Assembly (NCBI GenBank): GCA_902557655.1
Contig: CACEAZ010000004.1
Location: 36,738 to 100,737 of the forward strand
Source of the DNA: an uncultured Bacteroidota bacterium
GTDB taxonomy: Bacteria > Bacteroidota > Bacteroidia > Flavobacteriales > Flavobacteriaceae
DNA: 64,000 nucleotides
Direction of reading: 5' to 3'
The translations under genes were made by a program, and so were the position numbers. Below, one piece after another: positions 50,702 through 59,307 of this stretch; position 1 is the stretch's first letter, and each line of letters begins with the position of its first letter. The notes beneath the pieces were generated by a model. It had not been told where the DNA came from and made no database searches. It saw only the letters and a list, made by a program, of their open reading frames with translations.

Positions 50702-52957
50702 TTGGAAAATGTTTACTTATTTTTTGTTTTAGCTCTTGCATTTTTGGCAATTGCTGACCTTATTGTAGGGGTAAGTAATGATGCAGTAAACTTTCTAAGT
50801 TCTGCAATTGGATCTAAAGCCGTATCGTTTAAAAAAATAATGATTATTGCCAGTTTAGGTATTGCCTTGGGTGCAATATTTTCAAGTGGAATGATGGAGG
50901 TTGCTAGAAAAGGAATATTTAATCCTGAATTATATTACTTTGATGAAATTATGATCATTTTTTTAGCGGTCATGATCACTGATATTCTATTGCTCGATTT
51001 CTTTAATACATTAGGTCTTCCTACATCAACAACTGTTTCAATTGTGTTTGAATTGTTAGGTGCGGCAGTAGCAATAGGTGCCTATAAAATTTGGGAAAAC
51101 AATCAATCAATTGTTGAACTAATCAACTATATAAATACATCAAAAGCTACTCAAATTATATTAGGAATTGTTTTATCTGTATTTATTGCATTTACAATTG
51201 GCGCTATAGTACAGTGGATTTCTAGGCTCATACTAACATTTGACTTTGATAAGAATTCTAAAATGATATCGTCAATTTTTGGAGGTATCGCAATCACTTC
51301 GATAACATATTTTATTTTAATTAAAGGTTTAAAGGGGACTTCTTACTCTCAAACCACTTTTGATTATTTTAACGGAGAAACTATTAATAGTATTATAGAT
51401 AAAAACACTACTCAAATTATTATATACCTGACAATAATATGGTCATTGGTTTCCTTTATATATAGTGAGATATTTAAATCAAATATTTATAAGCTTATTA
51501 TTCTTATTGGGACTTTCGCATTAGCATTGGCTTTTGCTGGAAATGATTTAGTAAACTTTATTGGTGTTCCTATAGCTGCATGGCAATCCTATGAAGCATG
51601 GTTAAGTTCTGGTATACCAGCTGATCAATTAACAATGGATGTGCTTTCCTCCAAAGTTGAAACACCAACTCTGATTTTATTTTTTGCAGGAGCAATAATG
51701 GTTGTTACGCTATGGTTTTCATCAAGAGCACAAAATGTATTAAAAACATCTATTGATTTATCTGATCAAGGTGAAATAAAAGAAAAATTCAAAGCCAACT
51801 TATTAGCTAAATTATTGGTTAAAATTTCTGCTTCAACTAATTCCGCAATCCAAAAAATTATTCCAGCTCGTATTAAAGAAGAAATAGATAATCGATTTAT
51901 GCCCTCAAATCAACTCTTGCTTTCAAATACGATTATTGAAAAACCCGCTTTTGATATGATTAGGGCATGTATAAATTTGATTGTAGCTTCAATCTTAATA
52001 TCAATTGCAACTTCATATAAACTTCCATTATCAACAACTTATGTCACATTTATGGTAGCTATGGGAACTTCATTAGCTGACAGAGCTTGGGGAACAGAAA
52101 GTGCAGTATATAGAGTTTCGGGAGTTTTAAATGTAATTGGTGGATGGTTTATTACAGCGATAGTAGCATTTTCTGCCGCAGGACTAGTTGCTTTCTTGAT
52201 GAAATTCAGTCTTTATTTCATGCCTATTCTTTTCTTATTAACATGCTTTTTAATTTATAGAAATTATTTAAGGTATAGTGAAGAGTCGAAAAAAATAAAA
52301 ATCGAAAAACAAATATTAGAAGTTGAAAAAAATACTGTAAAAGGAGTAATAAATGAAAGTTCCAAAAACATTCAAAATGTTATTAAAAGAAGTCGTAAAA
52401 TATTCACAATAACAGCTGATGGAATTTCAAAAAGTGATGTTAAATTATTAGAAAAAAATAGCAGGCAAGTAACAAAGTTAAATGATGAGGTTGATCAACT
52501 TCAAGATAATATTTTCAAATACTTAAAGGCAAATGATAAGGCAAATGAAAAAGCAACGCAGTTGTATCTCCTTTTGCTAGAAAAACTAACTATAACAACA
52601 AAAAACTTAGGTAAGATTTCAAAAAGAACCTTAAAGCACGTTAAGGAAGATCGAAGAAAATTACCCCTTAGTAATATCAAAGTGATTTTAAATCTTGATA
52701 ATACATTTGATAACGTATATAATCAAATATTAAATATTTTTGAAGAAAAGGATTATAAAAAAATTGAAGAGGTTTTATTAAAAATTATTCAGTCAAATGA
52801 AGAAATTCAAGAGGAAATTTCATTTTACAAAGATAGTTTGGAACAAAAAAATAAATATGATGTCCTACACTTAGACATATTATTTTTGAGTTCTGAAATA
52901 TTAATTTCGCTGAAAGAATTATTAGAAAACTTTTATTCGATAAATACCAGTTCTTAA
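50702..52957 (+). CDS. PiT-family inorganic phosphate transporter with C-terminal helical domain
   Basis: 751 aa starting at TTG; upstream in-frame stop codons leave no ATG and the N-terminus matches where homologues begin. The two PiT signatures are G23-V-S-N-D-A-V-N and F-A-G-N-D-L-V-N (278-285), each in a membrane half. About ten hydrophobic helices span residues 5-535. The last 200 residues are soluble and helical, rich in Lys/Glu/Asn, like a PhoU or DUF47-type domain fused to the permease (PiT transporters often need a separate DUF47 protein). The protein imports phosphate coupled to Na+ or H+. Divergent from the MORN gene and convergent with nrdA with an 8-nt gap. Confidence 0.9.
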   Translation: MENVYLFFVLALAFLAIADLIVGVSNDAVNFLSSAIGSKAVSFKKIMIIASLGIALGAIFSSGMMEVARKGIFNPELYYFDEIMIIFLAVMITDILLLDFFNTLGLPTSTTVSIVFELLGAAVAIGAYKIWENNQSIVELINYINTSKATQIILGIVLSVFIAFTIGAIVQWISRLILTFDFDKNSKMISSIFGGIAITSITYFILIKGLKGTSYSQTTFDYFNGETINSIIDKNTTQIIIYLTIIWSLVSFIYSEIFKSNIYKLIILIGTFALALAFAGNDLVNFIGVPIAAWQSYEAWLSSGIPADQLTMDVLSSKVETPTLILFFAGAIMVVTLWFSSRAQNVLKTSIDLSDQGEIKEKFKANLLAKLLVKISASTNSAIQKIIPARIKEEIDNRFMPSNQLLLSNTIIEKPAFDMIRACINLIVASILISIATSYKLPLSTTYVTFMVAMGTSLADRAWGTESAVYRVSGVLNVIGGWFITAIVAFSAAGLVAFLMKFSLYFMPILFLLTCFLIYRNYLRYSEESKKIKIEKQILEVEKNTVKGVINESSKNIQNVIKRSRKIFTITADGISKSDVKLLEKNSRQVTKLNDEVDQLQDNIFKYLKANDKANEKATQLYLLLLEKLTITTKNLGKISKRTLKHVKEDRRKLPLSNIKVILNLDNTFDNVYNQILNIFEEKDYKKIEEVLLKIIQSNEEIQEEISFYKDSLEQKNKYDVLHLDILFLSSEILISLKELLENFYSINTSS

Positions 52958-52965
52958 ATTATTGA

Positions 52966-54744
52966 CTATCCTTCACAACTTTCACATTCTTTCTTCTGCT
53001 TAAACTTCTGTGCAGCATTCATACTATGCTGATAGTATAAAGATTTAAGACCCAACTTCCATGCAGTTACATGGATCTTATTAACCTCTTTTGTTGTTGT
53101 ATCAGGATGAATAATGATATTGAGTGATTGACCTTGGTCGATATGATTTTGCCTATTTGCGGCCTGATAGATAATTGACATTTGATCTATTTCAGCATAG
53201 GTTTTGAATACTTCTTTTTCTTCTTCAGAAAGGAAGTCTAAATCTTGAACTGAGCCATCTCTATCTCTTATTTGTTTCCACACCTCTGGTGTATCCATTC
53301 CCTTTTCTTCAAGAAGCTTTACTAAAAATGGATTTTTAATTGTTGTTTTAATCTTGGCAATATCCTTGACATAAATATTTGACCAGATAGGTTCTATTCC
53401 TTGTGAAACCTGACCAAGAATAAACGCAGAGGAAGTAGTCGGTGCCACAGCATTTAAAGTTGTATTTCTTCTGCCATAACCTTTTAATAATTCTGGCTCG
53501 CCAAACTTTTCAGCCAAATCTTTGGAAGCTTTATTTGAGTGCTCTTTTATATTTTTGAAAACCTCACTATTTAAATCGTAAGCTCCTTGGCTATCAAAAG
53601 GTAACATCTTAGATTGAAGTAAAGAATGCCATCCTAAAACACCCATACCTAAGGCTCTATTTTCCTTTGAGAAATTGTAGGCACGCTCCATAAATAAGAA
53701 TGTTTGTTGATCGTCTCTATCTTCAGAATTTTTATATACTTCAAGTTTTTCAAGAAACTCTGTGATTACAGCATCAAGAAAATAGATCATAGTTTCTACA
53801 GCATCCGTGTCTTTCCATTTATCATAATGTAATACATTGATACTAGATAATACACAAACAAATGACCAGTCGTGATTTGACGGCAACATGATTTCAGTAC
53901 ATAGATTACTTGCGTAAATTGGTAGATTTTTATCTTTGTAAACATCTGCAGCTCCATTGTTTGCATTGTCAGTAAAGAAAATATACGGGTATCCCATCTC
54001 TCCTCTACTTTGCAGAACTTTTGCCCACACCGTTCTCTTATCTACATCACCATCAATCATTTGTTGCATCCATTCATCTTTAACAGTAACACCATGTGTT
54101 AATTCTTGAATTGGGTTACCTTCCGTTCCAATCTCTAAGAATTCCATAATGTCTGGATGATCAATAGGAAGGTATGGCGAAAAACGTCCTCTTCTAACTG
54201 ATCCTTGACTCACAACATCCACCATAGACTCAAACAGTCTCATGATGTGAACAGCACCAGATGCTTCTCCATTGTCTTTAATGGCAGCTCCACGATGTCT
54301 AATTTTACCAAAATATCCAGAGGTTCCTCCACCCAATTTAGACATCATTCCAACTTCTGACTGTGAGTATAAAATATTTCCAATGTCGTCATCAACATGT
54401 GATCCAAAACAACTTATTGGCAAACCACGTTCTTTTCCAAAATTAGACCATACAGGTGAGGCTAATGAATAATATCCTTCCGACATGTAGTGGTAAAATT
54501 TTTCTGCAAAACCAGGCATTTCAAGTAGTTGTTCTGCTCTTTCCGCAATGTCTGCTATGCGCTGTTCTGCGCTTACGCTGTCTCCCAGATATCCAGCAGC
54601 AAGAAACTTTCTGCTGTTTTCATTTAGCCACTCAAATGATTTTTCTGAATCTTTGTTAAATTTCTTCATTGAACTTTTTCTTGCCTGAATTAAATCTTCA
54701 CGAGTGTTTGTTTCTTTTTTTTCTGTGGTTAGTTTTTTCTCCAT
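52966..54744 (-). CDS. nrdA: Ribonucleotide reductase class I, catalytic subunit (no ATP-cone)
   Basis: 592 aa. The reduction cysteines are Cys112 (PISCFG) and Cys297 (FVCVLSS), with the active-site N280-L-C282-T-E284 motif. A conserved Tyr pair is in SLYYQH, and the C-terminus carries the electron-shuttle cysteines C-E-S-C-E-G. No ATP-cone is present at the N-terminus, unlike E. coli NrdA. It makes deoxynucleotides from ribonucleoside diphosphates with the NrdB subunit. It follows nrdB by 3 nt. The overall length fits the short NrdA type found in Bacteroidota. Confidence 0.96.
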   Translation of the reverse strand: MEKKLTTEKKETNTREDLIQARKSSMKKFNKDSEKSFEWLNENSRKFLAAGYLGDSVSAEQRIADIAERAEQLLEMPGFAEKFYHYMSEGYYSLASPVWSNFGKERGLPISCFGSHVDDDIGNILYSQSEVGMMSKLGGGTSGYFGKIRHRGAAIKDNGEASGAVHIMRLFESMVDVVSQGSVRRGRFSPYLPIDHPDIMEFLEIGTEGNPIQELTHGVTVKDEWMQQMIDGDVDKRTVWAKVLQSRGEMGYPYIFFTDNANNGAADVYKDKNLPIYASNLCTEIMLPSNHDWSFVCVLSSINVLHYDKWKDTDAVETMIYFLDAVITEFLEKLEVYKNSEDRDDQQTFLFMERAYNFSKENRALGMGVLGWHSLLQSKMLPFDSQGAYDLNSEVFKNIKEHSNKASKDLAEKFGEPELLKGYGRRNTTLNAVAPTTSSAFILGQVSQGIEPIWSNIYVKDIAKIKTTIKNPFLVKLLEEKGMDTPEVWKQIRDRDGSVQDLDFLSEEEKEVFKTYAEIDQMSIIYQAANRQNHIDQGQSLNIIIHPDTTTKEVNKIHVTAWKLGLKSLYYQHSMNAAQKFKQKKECESCEG

Positions 54745-54747
54745 ATT

Positions 54748-56022
54748 CTAAAATAGATCATCACTCGTTATACTTTGGGCTCTTTTACTGTAGTTTATCG
54801 ATCTCTTAACAAAAAAGTCTCCGTGCTTGGTTCCAATAATTTCATCATCAAACCATTCTGTTTCTAAAACTAATTTTTGATCGATATCAAATATTTTTTC
54901 AATCCCTATGCTTTCTAGGGAATTGTTAAATCTATTTTTTAAAAATTCATTTACTACTGCTTTTGGCAAGAAGTCAAGCTCTCCATTTTCAAAAATCCAA
55001 TCCACAACTTCTTTCTCTGCTTCAAAAGCTTGTTTACACATTTCCTGTATACTTTTATGGTATTCGTCTGTAAACCATTCAGGGTTTTCTTCTTTAAGAA
55101 TTTTAATTAAGTCAATTCCAAAATCTCCATGTATTTGCTCTTCCTTGGATGTAGCTTCAACTACATTGGAAATACCCTTCAGCATATTTTTATGCTTGTT
55201 GAAAGCCATGATGATTAAGAATTGTGAGAATAGAGAAACATGTTCTATGAACAATGAAAATAGTAAAATAGATTCTGCATATTCTCTGTCGTCTTCACTT
55301 CTAGAATTTTTGAGAGCTGTTTCTAAATAACGAACTCTTTTCATGATCGCTGGTTTCTTCTTGAGTTCTTTGAACTCAGAGTTCAACCCTAGTATCTCGA
55401 GCAAATGAGAATAAGCATCAGCATGACGAACCTCACTCTCTGCAAATGTTGATCCCACAGATCCAATTTCTGGCTTTGGGATTCTGTGGTACAAATCTCC
55501 CCAGAATGATTTTACAGCAACCTCTATTTGAGAAATTGCCAACATGGTATTTTTAATAGCACTTCTTTCTGTGTCGGATAATCTCGATTTAAAATCTTGA
55601 ATATCACTTGTGAAATTAAACTCAGAGTGTATCCAATATGAATGTCTTATCGCAGGTACATACTCATAAAGATGAGGGTACTCATATGGCTTTAGGTTGA
55701 TTCGTTTTTCAAATATGTCTGACTGCCTTCTTTCCGTTCTTTTATTTCTATAAAGGATGTATGCTTTTGCCGCTTCCTTGAACTTACTTTCCATGAGTTC
55801 AGTTTCTACAATGTCTTGAACTTCCTCTATTGTTGGAATGTATTCTACGTCATTCTTTTTTCGGTCTAACAATGTTTGATAAACCGAGAAAGCAACGTCC
55901 TGAGCATTTTGCTCTGTACCGACTCCAACCGCATCCATTGCCTTTTGGATAGCTCCACTAATCTTATCCAAATGAAAGGGTTTGGTACTATAATCTCTCT
56001 TAATTATTTGTTCTATCTCCAT
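54748..56022 (-). CDS. nrdB: Ribonucleotide reductase radical-generating subunit with N-terminal ATP-cone
   Basis: 424 aa. Residues about 3-95 form an ATP-cone (IIKRDYSTKPFHLDKISGAI to AYILYRNKR), normally a domain of NrdA. The ferritin-like core follows: Glu167 (QIEVAV) as likely first metal ligand, E197-V-R-H200, Glu260 and E295-Q-I-H298; Tyr204 is at the position of the radical tyrosine in other subunits. The acidic C-terminus (SITSDDLF) should bind NrdA. This architecture is known from Leeuwenhoekiella blandensis, where ATP/dATP binding to the cone changes NrdB oligomerisation, and related Flavobacterium subunits use a dimanganese cofactor. The glutamate first ligand fits that, but the metal cannot be read from sequence. 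Upstream lies a TAnnTTTG promoter element. Confidence 0.96.
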   Translation of the reverse strand: MEIEQIIKRDYSTKPFHLDKISGAIQKAMDAVGVGTEQNAQDVAFSVYQTLLDRKKNDVEYIPTIEEVQDIVETELMESKFKEAAKAYILYRNKRTERRQSDIFEKRINLKPYEYPHLYEYVPAIRHSYWIHSEFNFTSDIQDFKSRLSDTERSAIKNTMLAISQIEVAVKSFWGDLYHRIPKPEIGSVGSTFAESEVRHADAYSHLLEILGLNSEFKELKKKPAIMKRVRYLETALKNSRSEDDREYAESILLFSLFIEHVSLFSQFLIIMAFNKHKNMLKGISNVVEATSKEEQIHGDFGIDLIKILKEENPEWFTDEYHKSIQEMCKQAFEAEKEVVDWIFENGELDFLPKAVVNEFLKNRFNNSLESIGIEKIFDIDQKLVLETEWFDDEIIGTKHGDFFVKRSINYSKRAQSITSDDLF

Positions 56023-56070
56023 GTTTTTTTAAATATTTCTATAGTGAATTCTAAAAATTTTAATTTAACG

Positions 56071-56078
56071 CAAATGTA
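56071..56078 (-). promoter_or_regulatory. -7 promoter element for nrdB-nrdA
   Basis: Minus strand TACATTTG, a full match to TAnnTTTG, 49 bp before the nrdB ATG. The -33 region lacks a clear TTTG. Confidence 0.45.
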
Positions 56079-56589
56079 AAGTTCTCATTTATTTCATCAT
56101 CTTTTGTAGCCGTGGCTCTATAAGTTTTTAACAACTTTTTAACATAAAATTTTAGCAAATAAAGCGGTCAAAAAAACAGAATTATTGGGCCAAAAATTTA
56201 AAAAAATTAAAACATTGGTAATCGAAAATTCAGCAACTAATATTAAAATCAAAAGCTCTTAACTAATTGATTTTCTATTGGTTGGCCTATAAAAAAACAA
56301 TCTTATGAAAGGATTGTGTTTAAATCTTAATGTAAAAAAATTAAGATTTTATTGGGCCTGAATTTATCTATAAAAAATTGATTATTTTTTTGACTAAAAA
56401 AAATTTTTAATTAAAACGCTTAAAAAAAACTTGGTGATTTTAAGGTTTATAATTATTTACATTTAATTAAATATTTAAAAAAATTATTTATAGATTCGAA
56501 CTAACAAAGATTGTAAATAGTTCTCGTATTTAAAAGTCTATTTTATTAACAAAGAAGCCAAGTTTTTAACAAATCACAATCCCAAAAAA
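56079..56589. other. AT-rich intergenic region without a recognised gene
   Basis: 510 bp between nrdB and a small membrane protein gene. It holds three copies of a GGCC word: ATTGGGCC at 56184 and 56351 and a variant with a two-base insert at 56277. Two hairpins are visible: ACAATC/GATTGT (56297-56317) and AAATCTTAA/TTAAGATTT (56321-56348 approximately). A 13-mer AAGTTTTTAACAA occurs at both 56122 and 56560. TTAACA occurs at 56128 and 56139, 11 bp apart. No open frame of note, no tRNA, no recognised riboswitch. It could hold an untranslated RNA or regulatory sites. Confidence 0.5.
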
Positions 56590-56787
56590 ATGAAAGCACT
56601 TATTTACTTAGTATCAATTATAGCTGTGTCAATTATAATATTTAACATGACTCAGATTAATTTTGAAGTTCTTTTTTCTTATGAAAATTTTACCTCTGCG
56701 GTAATGATTTTAGCTGGCTTTAGCTGTTTAATAATTATGAGAATTATGTTTTTAAATGAAAAAATAAAAAAGATTCAAAAGAAATAA
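56590..56787 (+). CDS. Small two-helix membrane protein
   Basis: 65 aa starting at ATG: two hydrophobic helices (about 3-20 and 34-54) joined by a polar loop with NFEVLFSYENF and ending in a basic tail (KIKKIQKK). No known family. It sits between the divergent nrdB and convergent dCMP deaminase genes with a 9-nt gap to the latter. Its amphipathic pattern and clean position argue for a real gene, but function is unknown. Confidence 0.6.
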   Translation: MKALIYLVSIIAVSIIIFNMTQINFEVLFSYENFTSAVMILAGFSCLIIMRIMFLNEKIKKIQKK

Positions 56788-56796
56788 ATTTCAATT

Positions 56797-57219
56797 CTAT
56801 ATTTCAATCTGACTTACTTCAACCCCTGCTTTTTCTAAAAAATCAAGACCTGACGTGTCTTTATATTGATCCGCGTAAACAACTCTTTTGATCTTTGCCT
56901 GGTGAATAAGTTTGCTACAGTCTTTACATGGAGAAAGTGTTACATACAAGGTAGATCCTTCACTAGATTGAGTAGAGGCTGAGACTTTTGTAATTGCATT
57001 TGCCTCGGCATGTAATACATACCACTTAGTGTATCCTTCTTCGTCTTCGCATACATTTTCAAAACCGGAAGGAGCTCCGTTGTACCCGTCGGAAATAATC
57101 ATGTTGTTTTTTACAATAATGGCTCCAACTTGACGCCTCTTACAATAAGAAAGCTTTCCCCATTCACGTGCGATTTTCAAATATGCAACGTCATACTTAT
57201 TTTGTTTCAATTTAGTCAT
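56797..57219 (-). CDS. dCMP deaminase
   Basis: 140 aa. Zinc site H70-A-E72-A-N-A and S-P-C98-K-D-C101 are complete, with the nearby G-Y-N-G-A-P substrate motif, all typical of deoxycytidylate deaminases. It converts dCMP to dUMP for dTMP synthesis. The start at 57219 overlaps the 3' end of the upstream DsbD-type gene by 8 nt, so both are on one transcript. Proximity to nrdAB makes a deoxynucleotide theme, although they are not in one operon. Confidence 0.93.
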   Translation of the reverse strand: MTKLKQNKYDVAYLKIAREWGKLSYCKRRQVGAIIVKNNMIISDGYNGAPSGFENVCEDEEGYTKWYVLHAEANAITKVSASTQSSEGSTLYVTLSPCKDCSKLIHQAKIKRVVYADQYKDTSGLDFLEKAGVEVSQIEI

Positions 57220-59284
57220 CTAGATTAAAAATAGAAATTTCTTTTTTAAATTCAGCCAATCCACAATTTAAAAAAGATATATAATCTTCTTCATTAGGTG
57301 TATATCCAACAGGGGCATTTAAAACCTTATAATTGTTTGGATTCATCAAGAGATAATACGGTTGTGAATTAACCCCAAAATATTGCGCTTGAAAATAAGC
57401 CCATTTATGTCCTATATTTTCTAATTTCCTTAAACCAACTCCAGAGGTTCTATTAACAAATAATTTTTCATTTTCTGCTAATTCTTTTTTATCATCCACG
57501 TAAAGAGATATTAGCACATAATTTTCTCTAATAATTTTATCAACCGAGGGTAGCGGCCATACATGCTCTTCCATTTTACGGCAATTAACACAAGCGTATC
57601 CGGTGAAATCCAAAAGAACAGGCTTATTCACTTTCTGAGCATAAGTTATTCCAGTTTGTAAATCCTTAAAACAGTCTAAATTATTAGGACAATCTTTTGG
57701 TGAAAAATAACTGTATCCAAGGGGCGGAGCTAATCCACTCAATAAAGGCAATGCATTATAGGAACCTTTCTCTTTATCATATAATAAGCCTGAGGCTAAA
57801 TAAAGGGAAAATCCAAAAACTAATATTGCTGAAATAAGTCTAGTTCTAGATAGTTTTATTTTAGTATCCTCCTTTGGAAATTTTATCTTGCCCAAAAGAT
57901 AAAATCCAAGTAGTAAAAATATTACAACCCAAAGCCCTAAGAATAGTTCTATTTTTAAAATACCCCAGTGAGCAACCAAGTCAGCATTAGACAAGAATTT
58001 AAGAGCCAAGGCAAGTTCAATAAATCCTAAAGTAACTTTGATGGTATTTAACCAACCGCCTGATTTAGGTAATTTTTCAAGAACTCTTGGGAACATTGCA
58101 AATAAAGCAAACGGCAAACCAAGAGCTAATCCAAATCCTCCCATTCCTGCGGTTAATTCCCAGGCTCCAGAGTCACCTGTTAATGATCCCGCTAACAAAG
58201 TTCCTAAAATTGGCCCTGTACAAGAAAAAGATACAATAGCCAAAGTTAGCGCCATGAAAAATATACCGATTATTCCAGCAGCAGATTCATTATTCGATGA
58301 CTTATTGACCCAAGAAGAAGGTAGGGTTAATTCGTAAAAACCGAAGAATGAAAAAGCAAATACCAAAAAGATTAAAAAGAAAAATATGTTTAACGAAATA
58401 TTAGTCGAAATATCATTTAATATGTCAGGGTTAACATTATCTAATAAATGAAAAGGAACACTTAGAGCTAAGTAAACCAAGAAAATAAACAACCCATAAA
58501 GTACAGCATTAAAAACTCCGTTATCATTTTTATTTTGTTTGGTAAAAAAACTGACGGTCAGAGGAATCATAGGAAAAACACAAGGAGTCAACAAGGCAAG
58601 AAATCCTCCAACCAGGCCAATCAGAAAAATATAGGCAATGGACCTGTCCTTATCCTCAATTACAGTGCTATTACTATTATTACAATCCGCGCTTTGTTTT
58701 ATAATATCTTCAGGTAAAAACCCGTATAGAAGTAAGTTGTTTTTTATAACATCTTGCTTATTTTGAATTACATTTTTGGCGGCTTCCTTTGTTTCTCCAA
58801 AGCTAAAACTAAAATCAACGTCGGTTGGTGGAAGACATTTTGTATCATCACATGTCATAAAGGTCAGAAAGCCAGAAATAGACATGTCTTTGTTTTTCAG
58901 TTCAATTGTTTGTCGAAAAACTGCTTGCTTTTCAAACTTTGTCACTTCCATTAAAAAAATGGGGTCCTGCGAAACTTTCTTATTAGTATCTTCTTCAATA
59001 CCATCCCCAAGAAGGTAAAACTCTTTTTCTGAATCGCTATCTTGATTGTATTCGAATGTTACGGGAACAGGGCAAATTTCAATTTCACAATCAACTCCAG
59101 TGTTATAAATATCCTTGGAATATACAGCCCAGCCTTTTTCAATATCAGCTACAAATGTTAACTCGTATTGTTTTTCTGAAATTTGTTTTTTTGAAAAAGT
59201 CCATTTAACAGGTTCCAGAATTTGTGAGCTCACAAAAGAGGGTGACAATAAGAAACTAAATATAAGTATGTATAATAACCTCAT
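57212..59284 (-). CDS. dsbD: DsbD-type thiol:disulfide interchange protein
   Basis: 690 aa. Signal peptide (MRLLYILIFSFLLSPSFVSS), a periplasmic DsbD-alpha-like domain (about 25-170) with CDDTKCLPP, a CcdA-type eight-helix membrane core (about 215-510) with T-P-C-V-F-P and S-C-T-G-P, each carrying a membrane-buried cysteine, and a C-terminal thioredoxin domain with C565-V-N-C568. It shuttles electrons from cytoplasmic thioredoxin to periplasmic partners, for example cytochrome c maturation factors. All three modules are present, so it looks functional. dCMP deaminase overlaps its 3' end. Confidence 0.92.
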   Translation of the reverse strand: MRLLYILIFSFLLSPSFVSSQILEPVKWTFSKKQISEKQYELTFVADIEKGWAVYSKDIYNTGVDCEIEICPVPVTFEYNQDSDSEKEFYLLGDGIEEDTNKKVSQDPIFLMEVTKFEKQAVFRQTIELKNKDMSISGFLTFMTCDDTKCLPPTDVDFSFSFGETKEAAKNVIQNKQDVIKNNLLLYGFLPEDIIKQSADCNNSNSTVIEDKDRSIAYIFLIGLVGGFLALLTPCVFPMIPLTVSFFTKQNKNDNGVFNAVLYGLFIFLVYLALSVPFHLLDNVNPDILNDISTNISLNIFFFLIFLVFAFSFFGFYELTLPSSWVNKSSNNESAAGIIGIFFMALTLAIVSFSCTGPILGTLLAGSLTGDSGAWELTAGMGGFGLALGLPFALFAMFPRVLEKLPKSGGWLNTIKVTLGFIELALALKFLSNADLVAHWGILKIELFLGLWVVIFLLLGFYLLGKIKFPKEDTKIKLSRTRLISAILVFGFSLYLASGLLYDKEKGSYNALPLLSGLAPPLGYSYFSPKDCPNNLDCFKDLQTGITYAQKVNKPVLLDFTGYACVNCRKMEEHVWPLPSVDKIIRENYVLISLYVDDKKELAENEKLFVNRTSGVGLRKLENIGHKWAYFQAQYFGVNSQPYYLLMNPNNYKVLNAPVGYTPNEEDYISFLNCGLAEFKKEISIFNLDD

Positions 59285-59307
59285 TTGGTAACCGAAATTA
59301 GGGATAG

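Noticed and set aside
56079..56589. Replication origin
   Set aside because: The region is AT-rich with repeated TTTTTAACA words, but no TTATCCACA-type DnaA boxes were found, and genes on both sides run in mixed directions. There is not enough to support a call.
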